This document shows, piece after piece, positions 9,493 through 20,575 of a stretch of DNA of 64,000 bases (position 1 is its first letter; every line of letters starts with the position of its first letter). The notes below the pieces were generated by a model, which did no database searches, was not told the DNA's origin, and saw only the letters and a program-made list of their open reading frames with translations. The position numbers and the translations under genes were made by a program. The DNA comes from an uncultured Lachnospiraceae bacterium. Its GTDB lineage: Bacteria > Bacillota > Clostridia > Lachnospirales > Lachnospiraceae. The stretch is taken from NCBI GenBank assembly GCA_946566685.1, contig CAMNXA010000004.1:62001-126000 (forward strand). Reading direction: 5' to 3'.

Positions 9493-10680
9493 ATGGCCAA
9501 GGAAAAGCAAGTCACTTCCAAAAGGAAGAATATCATCAACAATCCGCATTTGCATGACAGTGGCGGTAAACTGATCTTCGGGGATAATATCCTCTGTTCT
9601 CAGTTCCTCAGGGATTATGCAGATGTGGATATCCTCCGGAATATCAGCCCGGAGGATATCGAGGATGTATCGGAACGTTATGTCCTGCTCTTCAGTTCCC
9701 AAAGAGACAGCGATTCCGTTAAGAAAGTAAATATCTCCAAATATCTTTCAAAAAAAGAAGACGAAAATCCACTTGGATTACCACTTTATATTGTTTCTCT
9801 TGTTGAACATAAGACCAAAGTGGAGTACAATGTATGTATGCAGATATTCCGATATATGTTCTGTATCTGGGAGGACTATGAAAAAGAGATGGAAAGAGCT
9901 CATCCCGGAATCAGTGCCAGGAGGGATTTCAGGTATCCGCCAATCCTGCCGATTGTGTACTATGAGGGGACGGACCGCTGGACGGCGCCGAAGGACCTGT
10001 CGGATCGGATACTCTGCAAGGAACTGTTGGGCGATTATCTTCCGCACCTTACCTATCAGGTGGTAAGACTGCACGATTACAGTAATGAAGAGCTATTGTC
10101 GAAGGGAGATGAGATCTCTCTTGCCATGCTGGTCAATAAGATTAGAAGTCCGGAGGATGTAGAGGACTTTGCCCAGCTTCCCAGGGAGAAGGTGGACAAG
10201 ATCCTACAGGATACGCCGGGATATTTATTGGAGATTATGGCCAAGCTGACACGTGCGTTGTTTTATAATATGGACATACCGGAGGATAAGACAGAGGAAG
10301 CGGTAGCAAAGATAAAGGAGCGCAAGATGGGAAGATTATTTGAGGGGATAACATTTGACTATCAGGCAGAGATGAGGAAGATGAGGGAAGCAAGAGAGGC
10401 CGCGGAGAAGGAGATAGAGGCGGCGGAGAAGGAAATAGAAGCCGCACGGCAGGAAGCCCAGCGGGAAGCCCAGCGGGAAGCCCAGAAAGAAGTAGAGGCG
10501 GTGCAGCGGGAAGCCCAGAAGGAAATAGAAGCTGCCAGGCAAGAACTCAAAATTTCGAGGTATATTGCAAAGATGTTGAGTGGAGACCATTCGGTAAGTG
10601 AAATTAAGGCTTCATTAAAGCAAGAGTTTGGTTTGTCAGAAGAACAGGCAGATGAGGCGTATCAAAAGGCGATCGAATAG
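9493..10680 (+). CDS. Rpn family recombination-promoting nuclease / putative transposase (PD-(D/E)XK)
   Basis: LGLPLYIVSLVEHKTKVEYNVCMQIFRYM (ExK core), PPILPIVYYEG; C-terminal coiled coil; ATG 9493 after AAAGGAGG. Confidence 0.85.
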   Translation: MAKEKQVTSKRKNIINNPHLHDSGGKLIFGDNILCSQFLRDYADVDILRNISPEDIEDVSERYVLLFSSQRDSDSVKKVNISKYLSKKEDENPLGLPLYIVSLVEHKTKVEYNVCMQIFRYMFCIWEDYEKEMERAHPGISARRDFRYPPILPIVYYEGTDRWTAPKDLSDRILCKELLGDYLPHLTYQVVRLHDYSNEELLSKGDEISLAMLVNKIRSPEDVEDFAQLPREKVDKILQDTPGYLLEIMAKLTRALFYNMDIPEDKTEEAVAKIKERKMGRLFEGITFDYQAEMRKMREAREAAEKEIEAAEKEIEAARQEAQREAQREAQKEVEAVQREAQKEIEAARQELKISRYIAKMLSGDHSVSEIKASLKQEFGLSEEQADEAYQKAIE

Positions 10681-10719
10681 CCGGTATTAAGAGAAATTTT
10701 TTAGAAATATAAATAAATT

Positions 10720-10760
10720 CCCAATGTAAGATATGTAATTGTCTTATGTTGGGAGTTTTT
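10720..10760 (+). terminator. Intrinsic terminator after the Rpn gene
   Basis: CCCAATGTAAGA / TCTTATGTTGGG stem (two G-T pairs) followed by AGTTTTT. Confidence 0.7.
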
Positions 10761-10958
10761 ATTGTTTTATGTTGTTAAAAGAGATGCAGCATGGAAGCTT
10801 TATCAGTATTGATAGAAAAATAATCAACATAGATATAGGAAGATATGGTCAGTCATGTTACACTATGGTTATAAAGAGAGCGGCCGGTTCATACTGGAAA
10901 GCAGTACTGCCAAGTATGTGAACATGGCTGCATAATGAGTAGACAGGAGGGTTATAAC

Positions 10959-13256
10959 ATGACAGCAGACAAGATCAGGGAGATCATATCGAAGATGACA
11001 CTGGAAGAGAAGGCTTCGATGTGTTCCGGTGCAGATTTTTGGCACACGGAGGCGGTGGAGCGTCTGGGAATTCCTGCAAGTATGGTGTCCGATGGGCCTC
11101 ACGGACTGCGTAAGCAGGATCAGGTGGGCGATCATTTGGGAGTCAATGACAGTATCAAGGCGGTTTGTTTTCCGGCGGGATGTGGCACGGCGGCTTCTTT
11201 TAACAGGGAACTTTTGGTGCAGATGGGGGAGACCCTCGGTGAGGAGTGTCAGGCAGAGGGTGTGAGCGTGATCTTAGGCCCTGCGGTCAATATCAAGCGT
11301 TCTCCTTTATGCGGACGTAATTTTGAATACTATTCTGAGGATCCGCTTGTTGCCAGTGAGATGGCGGGTGCCTTGATTCATGGGGTGCAGAGTAAGCAGG
11401 TGGGTACCAGCATTAAGCATTTTCTGGCAAATAATCAGGAGACCAGAAGAATGTCTTCGGATTCCAGGGTTGACGAGCGTACACTGCGAGAGATCTATCT
11501 GGCAGCCTTTGAGGGTGCAGTAAAAAAGGAAAAGCCCTGGACGGTGATGTGTTCTTACAATAAGATTAATGGAACTTATGCGGCTCAGAATCACAAGTAT
11601 CTGACGGAAGTCCTGCGGGATGAGTGGGGCTTTGACGGCTATGTGATGAGCGACTGGGGTGCAGTCAACAGCCGTGTGGAAGATTTAAAGGCGGGGCTTG
11701 ATCTGGAGATGCCCTCGTCCATGGGAGTCAATGACCGGCTGATCGTGGGCGCAGTGCAGAGCGGAGAACTCGATGAGAGCATATTGGATACGGCAGTGGA
11801 GCGGATTTTGAACATTGTGTTTCGTTATGAGGAGAACAGGAATCAAAATGCGGTGTTTGACAGAGACAAGGATCATGAGATGGCGCGCAGGGTGGCGGAG
11901 GAGACGATTGTTCTTCTGAAAAACGAAGGGGTGCTTCCGCTATCTGAGAAGGATGAGGTTGTTTTCATCGGGAAATATGCGAAATCGCCGCGTTACCAGG
12001 GAGGCGGCAGTTCCCATATTAACAGTCATAAGGTTACATCGGCGTGGGATGTGGCAAAGGATATGGGAAATGTCACTTATGCGCAGGGATTTGATGATAA
12101 AGAGGATAAAGTAGATGGGAAGCTGCTTGCAGAGGCTGTGGAAGCGGCGAAGAGAGCAAGGGCGGCGGTTATCTTTGCGGGGCTTCCGGATGCCTTCGAG
12201 TCGGAGGGATTTGACAGGGAGCATATGTCGATGCCCACGTGCCAGAATGAATTGATCCGGCAGGTGGCGCAGGTACAGCCGAATACCGTGGTGGTGCTGC
12301 ACAATGGTTCTCCGGTGGAGATGCCCTGGGTTGGACAGGTGAAGGGTATTTTGGAGGCTTATCTTGGTGGACAGGCAGTGGGAGGCGCAGTCTGTGATAT
12401 TCTGTTTGGCAGGGTGAATCCCAGCGCGAAACTGCCCGAGACTTTTCCGTTGAAACTGGAGGATAATCCATCTTATCTTTCTTATATCGGAGAAGGTGAT
12501 ATGGTAGAATATCGGGAAGGTATTTTTGTGGGATACCGCTATTACGATAAGAAGAAAATGGACGTTCTTTTTCCGTTTGGCTATGGACTTTCCTATACAA
12601 CTTTTGCATATTCGAATCTGAGGACGGATAAGGATCAGATGAAGGATACAGATACCGTGAACGTTTCTGTGGACGTGACCAATACCGGTAAGATGGCGGG
12701 CAAGGAAGTGGTGCAGCTTTATGTGGCGGATCGGGAAAGCACGGTGATTCGGCCGGTTAAGGAACTGCGGGATTTCGCCAAGGTGGAACTGGCTCCCGGC
12801 GAGACGAAGACGGTGACTTTTACATTGGATAAGCGGGCATTTGCTTATTATAGTGTGAGGATTCATGATTGGCATGTGGAGACCGGCGTGTTTGATATTA
12901 TGATCGGAAGATCTTCCAGAGATATTGTATTGACTAAAGAAGTCGTTGTAGAGTCTACTGTTATGCTTCCTTTTGTATATACCACAGATACGACCATGGG
13001 AGATGTGTTGAAGGATCCAAGAGCCAGGGAGATTGTGAAAGACCTTCTCAAGAGCGATATTTTCTCGGCTGCCGGAGAGGAGAGCAGCATGGCCAGTGAA
13101 GCAATCACCAATGAAATGAGCGAGGCGATGGCGAGATTTGCGCCCCTTCGGAGTGCGGTCAGCTTTGGCGGCAGAGTGAGCATGGCGGATATTCAGGCAA
13201 TCGTGGACAAGCTGAATCTGCTGAATGATGATGCGGCGGTAAAAGGAGAGTCATGA
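10959..13256 (+). CDS. Glycoside hydrolase family 3 protein (beta-glucosidase-like)
   Basis: SDGPHGLRKQ, KHFLANNQETRR, GYVMSDWGAV, LFPFGYGLSYTTF; C-terminal Fn3-like domain. Confidence 0.93.
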   Translation: MTADKIREIISKMTLEEKASMCSGADFWHTEAVERLGIPASMVSDGPHGLRKQDQVGDHLGVNDSIKAVCFPAGCGTAASFNRELLVQMGETLGEECQAEGVSVILGPAVNIKRSPLCGRNFEYYSEDPLVASEMAGALIHGVQSKQVGTSIKHFLANNQETRRMSSDSRVDERTLREIYLAAFEGAVKKEKPWTVMCSYNKINGTYAAQNHKYLTEVLRDEWGFDGYVMSDWGAVNSRVEDLKAGLDLEMPSSMGVNDRLIVGAVQSGELDESILDTAVERILNIVFRYEENRNQNAVFDRDKDHEMARRVAEETIVLLKNEGVLPLSEKDEVVFIGKYAKSPRYQGGGSSHINSHKVTSAWDVAKDMGNVTYAQGFDDKEDKVDGKLLAEAVEAAKRARAAVIFAGLPDAFESEGFDREHMSMPTCQNELIRQVAQVQPNTVVVLHNGSPVEMPWVGQVKGILEAYLGGQAVGGAVCDILFGRVNPSAKLPETFPLKLEDNPSYLSYIGEGDMVEYREGIFVGYRYYDKKKMDVLFPFGYGLSYTTFAYSNLRTDKDQMKDTDTVNVSVDVTNTGKMAGKEVVQLYVADRESTVIRPVKELRDFAKVELAPGETKTVTFTLDKRAFAYYSVRIHDWHVETGVFDIMIGRSSRDIVLTKEVVVESTVMLPFVYTTDTTMGDVLKDPRAREIVKDLLKSDIFSAAGEESSMASEAITNEMSEAMARFAPLRSAVSFGGRVSMADIQAIVDKLNLLNDDAAVKGES

Positions 13257-14095
13257 AATTTCAACATATTAGTATAACAGGTATTTTGAAAGCTGCCGCA
13301 TTCTTGGTAATAGGCGCCATTGCATTTCGGGGATTATCACAAGGGGAAGGGATGTCCGTGTGTGAAGCCAGGGAAAATCAGGAGGAAAAGGAAGTCGAGA
13401 GATTTATCAGAGGATATTACAGGGCGCTCTCTGGAGACAGTCTCACATCGTTAGAAGATTATATTACAGATGAGGAGGCGCTGGAGAAGGAAATGCTTTG
13501 CAAAAAGGTACTTCTCGAATATGGATTCGTCAGACATGATATAACAGATATAATTGTATATCCTTTGTCATACAATACGTATTGGCTGACCTTTGTGAAC
13601 TCTGAGATGGTAGTTGAGGATCTGGATGTTACTCTGCCGGGAGCAAGAACATTTTTGGTAGGCAAGGACAAGGATGGAAATCTCTATATGGATGATAATT
13701 CATCAGGCGATCTGGAACAGGATCTCATTCAGGAAATATATGAGATTGTGTTTTCTGATGAGATGGCAGACAGGAATAATGAAGTGGCGATTAAATATAA
13801 TGATATTATTGCGGAGCATTCTGAGGCAGCGCAGTGGGTTCTGGAGGTTTCGGATGCCCAGACAGATGTTTTGTCTGAGATGTATGTAAAAAGGGAATAT
13901 GAAGAATCCGCCGAAAGAGAAAAAGAGGGTTATATTGTCAAGAAGGGAGACTGTCTGTGGAGCATAGCAGAACAGGAACTTGGCGATGGTATGTATTGGG
14001 GACAGATTTATAACACTAATCAAGCAGTAATTGGAGAAAATCCGGATTTGCTCTATGTTGGCATTAAGTTAAATCTCGGTAAAGTGGCAGAATAA
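13253..14095 (+). CDS. LysM domain-containing membrane-anchored protein
   Basis: N-terminal hydrophobic segment; C-terminal YIVKKGDCLWSIAEQELGDGMYWGQIYNTN...LYVGIKL LysM; overlaps GH3 stop (ATGA). Confidence 0.75.
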   Translation: MKFQHISITGILKAAAFLVIGAIAFRGLSQGEGMSVCEARENQEEKEVERFIRGYYRALSGDSLTSLEDYITDEEALEKEMLCKKVLLEYGFVRHDITDIIVYPLSYNTYWLTFVNSEMVVEDLDVTLPGARTFLVGKDKDGNLYMDDNSSGDLEQDLIQEIYEIVFSDEMADRNNEVAIKYNDIIAEHSEAAQWVLEVSDAQTDVLSEMYVKREYEESAEREKEGYIVKKGDCLWSIAEQELGDGMYWGQIYNTNQAVIGENPDLLYVGIKLNLGKVAE

Positions 14096-14106
14096 GATAA
14101 TATCAA

Positions 14107-14150
14107 AAAACAGGGCGAAATGGATTGATAAAATTTCGCCCTGTTTTATT
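14107..14150. terminator. Bidirectional intrinsic terminator between the LysM gene and pyrG
   Basis: AAAACAGGGCGAAAT / ATTTCGCCCTGTTTT perfect 15-bp inverted repeat. Confidence 0.9.
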
Positions 14151-15769
14151 TAAGACTGTTTCTGTGCCAGCGCCGCCTCCACAAATCCTTTGAACAGCGG
14201 ATGTGGTCTGTTGGGCCTGGATTTTAATTCCGGATGTGCCTGTGTGGCTACGAAGAACGGATGCTCAGGCAGTTCACACATTTCCACAATACGGCCGTCA
14301 GGTGACAGGCCTACAAGGCGCATACCCTTTTCCGTGAGTACAGCCCGATAATCATTGTTGACTTCGTAACGGTGTCTGTGTCTTTCGTGGATAGTTTCTT
14401 CTCCATAAAGAGCGTATGCCTTGGAGCTCTTGTCCAGCACACAGGGATAGGAGCCGAGGCGCAACGTGCCGCCGATATCTTCCACGCCGTTCTGATCGGG
14501 CATCAGCGCGATCACGGGGTGGGTGGTGGAAGGATCAAGTTCGATACTGTGGGCATCGTTATATCCGATCACGTTTCTGGCAAATTCCACGATGGCAAGC
14601 TGCATGCCGAGGCAGAGTCCCAAGAAGGGGATCCTATTTTGTCTTGCATAAGTGATTGCATGAATCTTGCCCTCGATTCCTCTGTCGCCAAAACCGCCGG
14701 GCACTAAGATTCCATTTACGTCATTCAGCAGTTGGGCCACATTCTCTTTGGTGACCGTTTCGGAATCTACCCATCGAATATCAACTACACAGCGGTTGGA
14801 AATGCCGCCATGTTTTAAAGCTTCCACTACGCTGATATAGGCGTCATGAAGCTGTGTATACTTGCCGACTAAAGCAATCGTTACCTCTCCGGTAGGAGTC
14901 CGCAGGGATTCCACCATAGCCTTCCAGTCTGCCAGATCGGGTTCCGGGCAGTCCAGATTCAGGCATTCGCAGGCCACCTGCGCCAGATGTTCTTTCTCCA
15001 TGGCCAGGGGCGCCTCGTAGAGGTGTTCCACATCCAGATTCTGCAAAACGCGGTTATTCGGCACATTACAAAACAGTGCGATCTTATCTTTGATTCCCTG
15101 ATCCAGGGGGTGCTCACTGCGGCATACAATGATATCCGGCTGGATACCCATTCCCTGAAGATCCTTGACGCTGGCCTGGGTGGGCTTGGTCTTAAGTTCC
15201 TGGGAAGCACTCAAATATGGAATCAGAGTCACATGAATCAGAATCGCATTTTCATGGCCGACCTCATGCTGGAACTGTCTAATGGACTCTAAAAAGGGCT
15301 GGCTCTCGATGTCACCTACCGTACCGCCCACTTCAATGATAGCGATGCGGGTGTCCTGATCCGTAAAGTTGCGGTAGAACCGGCTCTTAATCTCATTGGT
15401 AATATGGGGAATGACCTGCACGGTACCGCCGCCATAGTCGCCCCGGCGTTCCTTTTGTAACACTGACCAGTACACTTTACCGGTAGTTACATTGGAGTTC
15501 TTGTCCAGATTCTCATCAATAAAGCGCTCATAATGTCCCAGATCCAGATCGGTCTCGGTTCCATCCTCTGTGACAAACACTTCACCGTGTTGGATTGGGT
15601 TCATGGTACCCGGATCGATATTGATATAGGGGTCAAATTTCTGCATGGTCACCTTGTAACCACGCGCTTTTAATAATCTTCCCAGTGATGCAGCCGTAAT
15701 CCCCTTACCGAGACCGGATACAACGCCGCCTGTTACAAATACGTATTTTACTGCCATCTGCTTGTCCAT
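14150..15769 (-). CDS. pyrG: CTP synthase
   Basis: [33 protein letters not shown]; glutaminase GLCLGMQ; full length. Confidence 0.98.
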   Translation of the reverse strand: MDKQMAVKYVFVTGGVVSGLGKGITAASLGRLLKARGYKVTMQKFDPYINIDPGTMNPIQHGEVFVTEDGTETDLDLGHYERFIDENLDKNSNVTTGKVYWSVLQKERRGDYGGGTVQVIPHITNEIKSRFYRNFTDQDTRIAIIEVGGTVGDIESQPFLESIRQFQHEVGHENAILIHVTLIPYLSASQELKTKPTQASVKDLQGMGIQPDIIVCRSEHPLDQGIKDKIALFCNVPNNRVLQNLDVEHLYEAPLAMEKEHLAQVACECLNLDCPEPDLADWKAMVESLRTPTGEVTIALVGKYTQLHDAYISVVEALKHGGISNRCVVDIRWVDSETVTKENVAQLLNDVNGILVPGGFGDRGIEGKIHAITYARQNRIPFLGLCLGMQLAIVEFARNVIGYNDAHSIELDPSTTHPVIALMPDQNGVEDIGGTLRLGSYPCVLDKSSKAYALYGEETIHERHRHRYEVNNDYRAVLTEKGMRLVGLSPDGRIVEMCELPEHPFFVATQAHPELKSRPNRPHPLFKGFVEAALAQKQS

Positions 15770-16043
15770 GCCTTTCTGTGCGGATAAAAAGCAATATCTT
15801 ATAACATTATAGAGAATAATTTGGGGAAAATCCAGACTAAAACATAATTTTTGTAAAAAACTTTATAATACTTTAATACTTGTGTTCACAAATTCATAAT
15901 TCTCTTATTGATTTATGATTTTTCCTTCCCTATAATAGTAAATAGTGTAGTTGAAACAGAAATGAGAGTTTGAGCATAAAACTGTGACAGCAGAGGATAT
16001 AGAGTATACAGATACCAGGATAATAAGAAAGTGAGGATTCCTC

Positions 16044-18350
16044 ATGGAAGATAATATGAACCAATATGATAACGGCGGCGGCCCAGGCCCGGGCGGTCCC
16101 GGCAATAATGGCGGTTCGGGAGGCCCGGGCGGGCCTAATGGGAATGGTAACCGCAATGGGAATGGCAGTGACCCCCGCAAACAGAGTTTGATCATGCTGG
16201 TGGTGGCAGCACTGGTTACCCTGCTATGTATCAGTCTGTTTATGAAAATGCTGACGGGTGCGACCAATCAGGAGATTACTTACAATGAGTTTGTAAAGAT
16301 GGTGGAGGAAGGTAAAGTAGAGAAGGTTTCGGTTGGCTCTGACCGGATTGAGATTTATCCGAAATCAGCACAGACGAAATCCCCCTTTTCTTACGGATAC
16401 GGCATGAGCAGCATCACCTACTATACCGGTAAGATGGAAGATGATGCTACGCTGGCGAAACGACTGCTGGAACATAATGTGGAGATGCATAAAGAAGTTT
16501 CTGACAGTTCCAGTGTGATCATGACGGTACTGCTTTATTATATTCTTCCGGTTCTTTTGATGTGGGGACTTTTGAGTCTGCTATTTCGGCGAATGGGTGG
16601 CAAAGGCGGGCCCATGGGTGTGGGTAAGAGTACGGCGAAGGCCTATGTACAGAAAGAGACAGGCATTACCTTTAAAGATGTGGCAGGTGAAGATGAGGCC
16701 AAGGAATCTCTTGTGGAAGTGGTAGATTTTCTGCATAATCCGGGGAAATACTCCAAGATTGGTGCCAGGCTGCCGAAAGGAGCGCTGTTGGTAGGCCCTC
16801 CCGGTACCGGTAAGACGCTGCTTGCCAAGGCGGTGGCGGGCGAGGCACATGTGCCGTTCTTCTCCCTGTCAGGTTCAGACTTTATTGAGTTATATGTGGG
16901 CGTGGGTGCTTCCCGAGTCCGTGATCTGTTCAAGGAAGCTGAAAAGAACGCGCCCTGTATCGTATTCATCGATGAGATTGATGCCATCGGCAGAAGCCGT
17001 GATACCAAGTATGGCGGCGGCAATGAGGAACGGGAGCAGACGCTGAATCAGCTTCTCTCCGAGATGGACGGTTTTGACGGTAAGAAGGGTATCATTATTC
17101 TGGCAGCCACCAACAGGCCGGAGATTCTGGATAAAGCGCTCCTGCGTCCGGGACGTTTTGACAGGCGTATCATTGTGGATAAGCCAGATTTAAAGGGGCG
17201 TGTGGAAATCCTGAAAGTACATTCCAAGGATGTGCTGATGGACGATACGGTAGATTTAAATGAGATCGCACTGGCAACTTCCGGCGCCGTAGGCTCTGAC
17301 CTGGCCAATATGATCAATGAGGCGGCCATCAATGCTGTGAAGATGGGCAGGGAGTATGTGAGCCAGAAGGATCTGTTTGACGCGGTCGAGCAGGTGCTGG
17401 TGGGCAAGGAGAAGAAAGACCGCATCATGAGCAAGGAGGAGCGTAAGATTGTCTCCTATCATGAAGTGGGACATGCGCTGGTGAGTGCTCTGCAAAAGAA
17501 TGCGGAGCCGGTACAGAAGATTACCATTGTTCCCAGGACGATGGGTGCCCTTGGTTATGTCATGCATGTGCCTGAGGAAGAGAAATACCTGGATACCGAG
17601 GCGGAACTGCGGGACAGGCTGGTGGGACTCTTAGGCGGGCGTGCGGCGGAGGAAATCGTGTTTGACACAGTGACAACTGGGGCGGCCAACGATATCGAGC
17701 AGGCAACCAGTATCGCGCGCAACATGATAACGCGTTTCGGTATGAGTAAAAAATTCGGCCTGATGGGACTTGCCACGGTGGAGAGCCAATATCTGGACGG
17801 CAGGGCGTCTCTGACCTGTTCGGATGTGACGGCGGCAGATATCGACACGGAAGTCATGAAACTGTTGCATGACAGTTATAAGAAGGCCAGGAAACTTTTA
17901 AAAGAAAACCGTGAGATCATGGATAAGCTTGCGGCGTATCTGATAGAGAAAGAGACTATCACAGGTAAGGAATTTATGAAGATTTTCCGAAAGGAAAAAG
18001 GACTTCCGGAACCTGCGGAGGAAGAGACCGAGAGGTTTAAAGATAAGAAGGAAGAAAAGGTATCGGAGGAGAAATCCGGGGATGCATCAGGCCAGCCAGC
18101 GGCGGATCAGCCGGCGGGTGGTTCAACGGCAGGAAATGTACAGTCTGGAGACCAGAGGACGGACGGAGTGCCGCCAGAGGGATACGAATCAAACGGCCAG
18201 CCGACAGGAAACCTACAGACAGATGGCCAGATAGCAGGTGGCGCACGATCGGAAGGGCAGACACCGGGTGAGGCATCGCAGCAGGCTCCTTCCGGGAACC
18301 GGGGATTGTTTTCCCAGGCGCCGGACAGGACATCGCAGGAAGATAAATAG
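16044..18350 (+). CDS. ftsH: ATP-dependent zinc metalloprotease FtsH
   Basis: [46 protein letters not shown]. Confidence 0.97.
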   Translation: MEDNMNQYDNGGGPGPGGPGNNGGSGGPGGPNGNGNRNGNGSDPRKQSLIMLVVAALVTLLCISLFMKMLTGATNQEITYNEFVKMVEEGKVEKVSVGSDRIEIYPKSAQTKSPFSYGYGMSSITYYTGKMEDDATLAKRLLEHNVEMHKEVSDSSSVIMTVLLYYILPVLLMWGLLSLLFRRMGGKGGPMGVGKSTAKAYVQKETGITFKDVAGEDEAKESLVEVVDFLHNPGKYSKIGARLPKGALLVGPPGTGKTLLAKAVAGEAHVPFFSLSGSDFIELYVGVGASRVRDLFKEAEKNAPCIVFIDEIDAIGRSRDTKYGGGNEEREQTLNQLLSEMDGFDGKKGIIILAATNRPEILDKALLRPGRFDRRIIVDKPDLKGRVEILKVHSKDVLMDDTVDLNEIALATSGAVGSDLANMINEAAINAVKMGREYVSQKDLFDAVEQVLVGKEKKDRIMSKEERKIVSYHEVGHALVSALQKNAEPVQKITIVPRTMGALGYVMHVPEEEKYLDTEAELRDRLVGLLGGRAAEEIVFDTVTTGAANDIEQATSIARNMITRFGMSKKFGLMGLATVESQYLDGRASLTCSDVTAADIDTEVMKLLHDSYKKARKLLKENREIMDKLAAYLIEKETITGKEFMKIFRKEKGLPEPAEEETERFKDKKEEKVSEEKSGDASGQPAADQPAGGSTAGNVQSGDQRTDGVPPEGYESNGQPTGNLQTDGQIAGGARSEGQTPGEASQQAPSGNRGLFSQAPDRTSQEDK

Positions 18351-18361
18351 GAAACCATAAT

Positions 18362-18398
18362 ACAGGGCAAAGTCTACGATTGACTTTGCCCTGTTTGT
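18362..18398 (+). terminator. Intrinsic terminator after ftsH
   Basis: ACAGGGCAAAGTC / GACTTTGCCCTGT perfect stem, then TTGTTC. Confidence 0.85.
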
Positions 18399-18454
18399 TC
18401 CAGTACAATTTATATGGATCATAGAAAGTTTACAACTGACAGAAGGAAAATAAG

Positions 18455-20332
18455 ATGTTTGATTTTGAAGAAGAACTGAAAAAACTTCCGAACTCGCCGG
18501 GCGTCTATCTGATGCATGACGGGAATGATACTATCATTTATGTGGGCAAGGCCGTGAACCTGCACAATCGCGTCCGTTCTTATTTTCGTAAGATTGTGGG
18601 AAGGGGCCCCCAGATTGACAAGATGGTGGAGCAGATCGCGCGGTTTGAGTACATCGTGACAGACTCCGAGTTAGAGGCGCTTGTTCTGGAGAATAACCTT
18701 ATCAAAGAATATAGCCCCAAGTATAACACCATGCTCAAGGATGATAAGACTTATCCTTATATTAAGGTGACCATGGGGGAGGAGTTCCCGCGGATTCTTT
18801 TTTCCAGGGAAATGAAAAAGGACCGGTCGAAATACTTTGGCCCTTATACCGGTGCGGCGGCGGTGAAAGATACCATCGATCTGATGAACAAGCTGTATCA
18901 GCTTAAGACCTGCAACCGGAAACTGCCGCGCGATATTGGTCTGGAACGGCCCTGTCTGAATTATCATATCAAACAGTGCGCGGCACCCTGCCAGGGATAT
19001 ATCAATAAGGAAGAATACCGGGAAAAGGTGGAACAGGCGCTGGACTTTCTGAATGGCAATTACAGACCTATTCTGAAAGATTTAGAAGAAAAAATGACAT
19101 TAGCGTCAGAAAATATGGAATTTGAGGAGGCAGCCAGATTCCGGGATCTGTATAACAGCGTCAAGAGCGTGGCCCAGAAGCAGAAGATTACGGACAGTGA
19201 TGGGGAGGATAAAGATATCATTGCCCTGGCGAAAGATGAGCATGATGCGGTAGTGCAGGTGTTCTTCGTCCGGGACGGCAAACTGATCGGCAGGGAACAT
19301 TTTTACATGATGCATGTGGACGGATATGATACGTCCCAGATTCTCTTGGATTTTGTCAAACAGTTCTATGCGGGAACACCCTATATCCCCAAGGAATTGA
19401 TGCTGCAAGAGGAGATAGAAGACCTGGAGATTCTGGAGAAATGGCTTTCTGCCAGAAAGGGAAGCCGGGTTTATATCAGAGTACCCAGAAAAGGTGCCAA
19501 GGAAAAACTGGTGGAACTGGCGGCACAGAACGCCAACCTTATTTTGAGCCAGGATAAGGAGCGCATCCGCCGGGAGGAAGGGCGCACGATCGGCGCCATG
19601 AAAGAGATTGCGGCACTCCTTAAACTGGAGGACGTGAGCAGGATGGAGGCCTATGATATTTCCAACATCAGTGGTTTTGCTAACGTGGGTTCTATGGTAG
19701 TTTTTGAAAAAGGAAAGGCCAAGCGCAGCGATTATCGTAAGTTCCGGATTCAGTCCGTGTCCGGGCCGGACGATTACGCCTGCATGAGGGAGGTACTCAC
19801 CAGACGGTTTGTACACGGCATGGAGGAGAAAGAGGATTTAACCCGCAAAGAGGTGGATCATGCTTTCGGCAGCTTTACCAAGTTCCCGAATCTGCTGTTG
19901 ATGGACGGTGGCAGAGGACAGGTGAATATTGCTTTGCAAGTGTTAGCGGAACTGCATCTGGATATTCCTGTGTGCGGGATGGTGAAAGATGATAACCACC
20001 GTACCAGAGGTTTATATTATCAGAATGTGGAGATTCCCATCGATACCCATTCGGAAGGCTTTAAGCTGATTACCAGGATTCAGGACGAGGCCCATCGTTT
20101 TGCCATTGAGTATCACCGGTCACTGCGCTCCAAAGCCCAGGTGAAATCCGTGCTGGATGAGATTCCGGGGGTGGGGCCTGCCAGGCGAAAGGCGTTGATG
20201 CGGCATTTTGGTTCCATTAACGAGATTAAAGAAGCATCGGTTGAGCGGCTGTCTGAGGTGCCCGAGATTCCGGAACATATCGGGAAGCAGATTTATGAGT
20301 TTTTCCGGACGGAAGAAAAACAGGAGCAGTGA
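18455..20332 (+). CDS. uvrC: Excinuclease ABC subunit C
   Basis: [23 protein letters not shown] (GIY-YIG), UVR motif, C-terminal HhH. Confidence 0.97.
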   Translation: MFDFEEELKKLPNSPGVYLMHDGNDTIIYVGKAVNLHNRVRSYFRKIVGRGPQIDKMVEQIARFEYIVTDSELEALVLENNLIKEYSPKYNTMLKDDKTYPYIKVTMGEEFPRILFSREMKKDRSKYFGPYTGAAAVKDTIDLMNKLYQLKTCNRKLPRDIGLERPCLNYHIKQCAAPCQGYINKEEYREKVEQALDFLNGNYRPILKDLEEKMTLASENMEFEEAARFRDLYNSVKSVAQKQKITDSDGEDKDIIALAKDEHDAVVQVFFVRDGKLIGREHFYMMHVDGYDTSQILLDFVKQFYAGTPYIPKELMLQEEIEDLEILEKWLSARKGSRVYIRVPRKGAKEKLVELAAQNANLILSQDKERIRREEGRTIGAMKEIAALLKLEDVSRMEAYDISNISGFANVGSMVVFEKGKAKRSDYRKFRIQSVSGPDDYACMREVLTRRFVHGMEEKEDLTRKEVDHAFGSFTKFPNLLLMDGGRGQVNIALQVLAELHLDIPVCGMVKDDNHRTRGLYYQNVEIPIDTHSEGFKLITRIQDEAHRFAIEYHRSLRSKAQVKSVLDEIPGVGPARRKALMRHFGSINEIKEASVERLSEVPEIPEHIGKQIYEFFRTEEKQEQ

Positions 20333-20373
20333 ACCTTTTAGAAGATTTGATTTTTAATATATCATTCATAACA

Positions 20374-20418
20374 AGGGAGCGCACAGGGCAACAGTCCTGT
20401 ATTGCGCCCCCTTTTCTA
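20374..20418 (+). terminator. Probable intrinsic terminator after uvrC
   Basis: GCGC-ACAGG...CCTGT-att-GCGC stem followed by CCCCCTTTTCT. Confidence 0.55.
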
Positions 20419-20431
20419 TTATGATACAATA

Positions 20432-20478
20432 GACGCAGGTTCGGCAACCTGCGTCCCAAGAATTGCGATGCAATTCTT
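20432..20478. repeat. Two adjacent hairpins upstream of hprK
   Basis: GACGCAGGTT-CGGC-AACCTGCGTC (20432-20455) and AAGAATTGC-GAT-GCAATTCTT (20458-20478), both perfect. Confidence 0.75.
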
Positions 20479-20575
20479 GCTGAAGTTGCCAAGGATTACA
20501 GCATTTGTGATTATAATATAGTAGACGCAGGTTTGAATTAGTAAATATTAATACACCGATCACAAGGAGAAGGAA

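Noticed and set aside
9252-10760. Intact insertion sequence around the Rpn gene
   Set aside because: I could find no terminal inverted repeats or target-site duplication flanking the gene; the inverted repeats upstream fit an RNA leader better.
10739-10921. Small ORF between Rpn and GH3 genes
   Set aside because: Starts inside the Rpn terminator hairpin and shows no recognisable domain; probably spurious.
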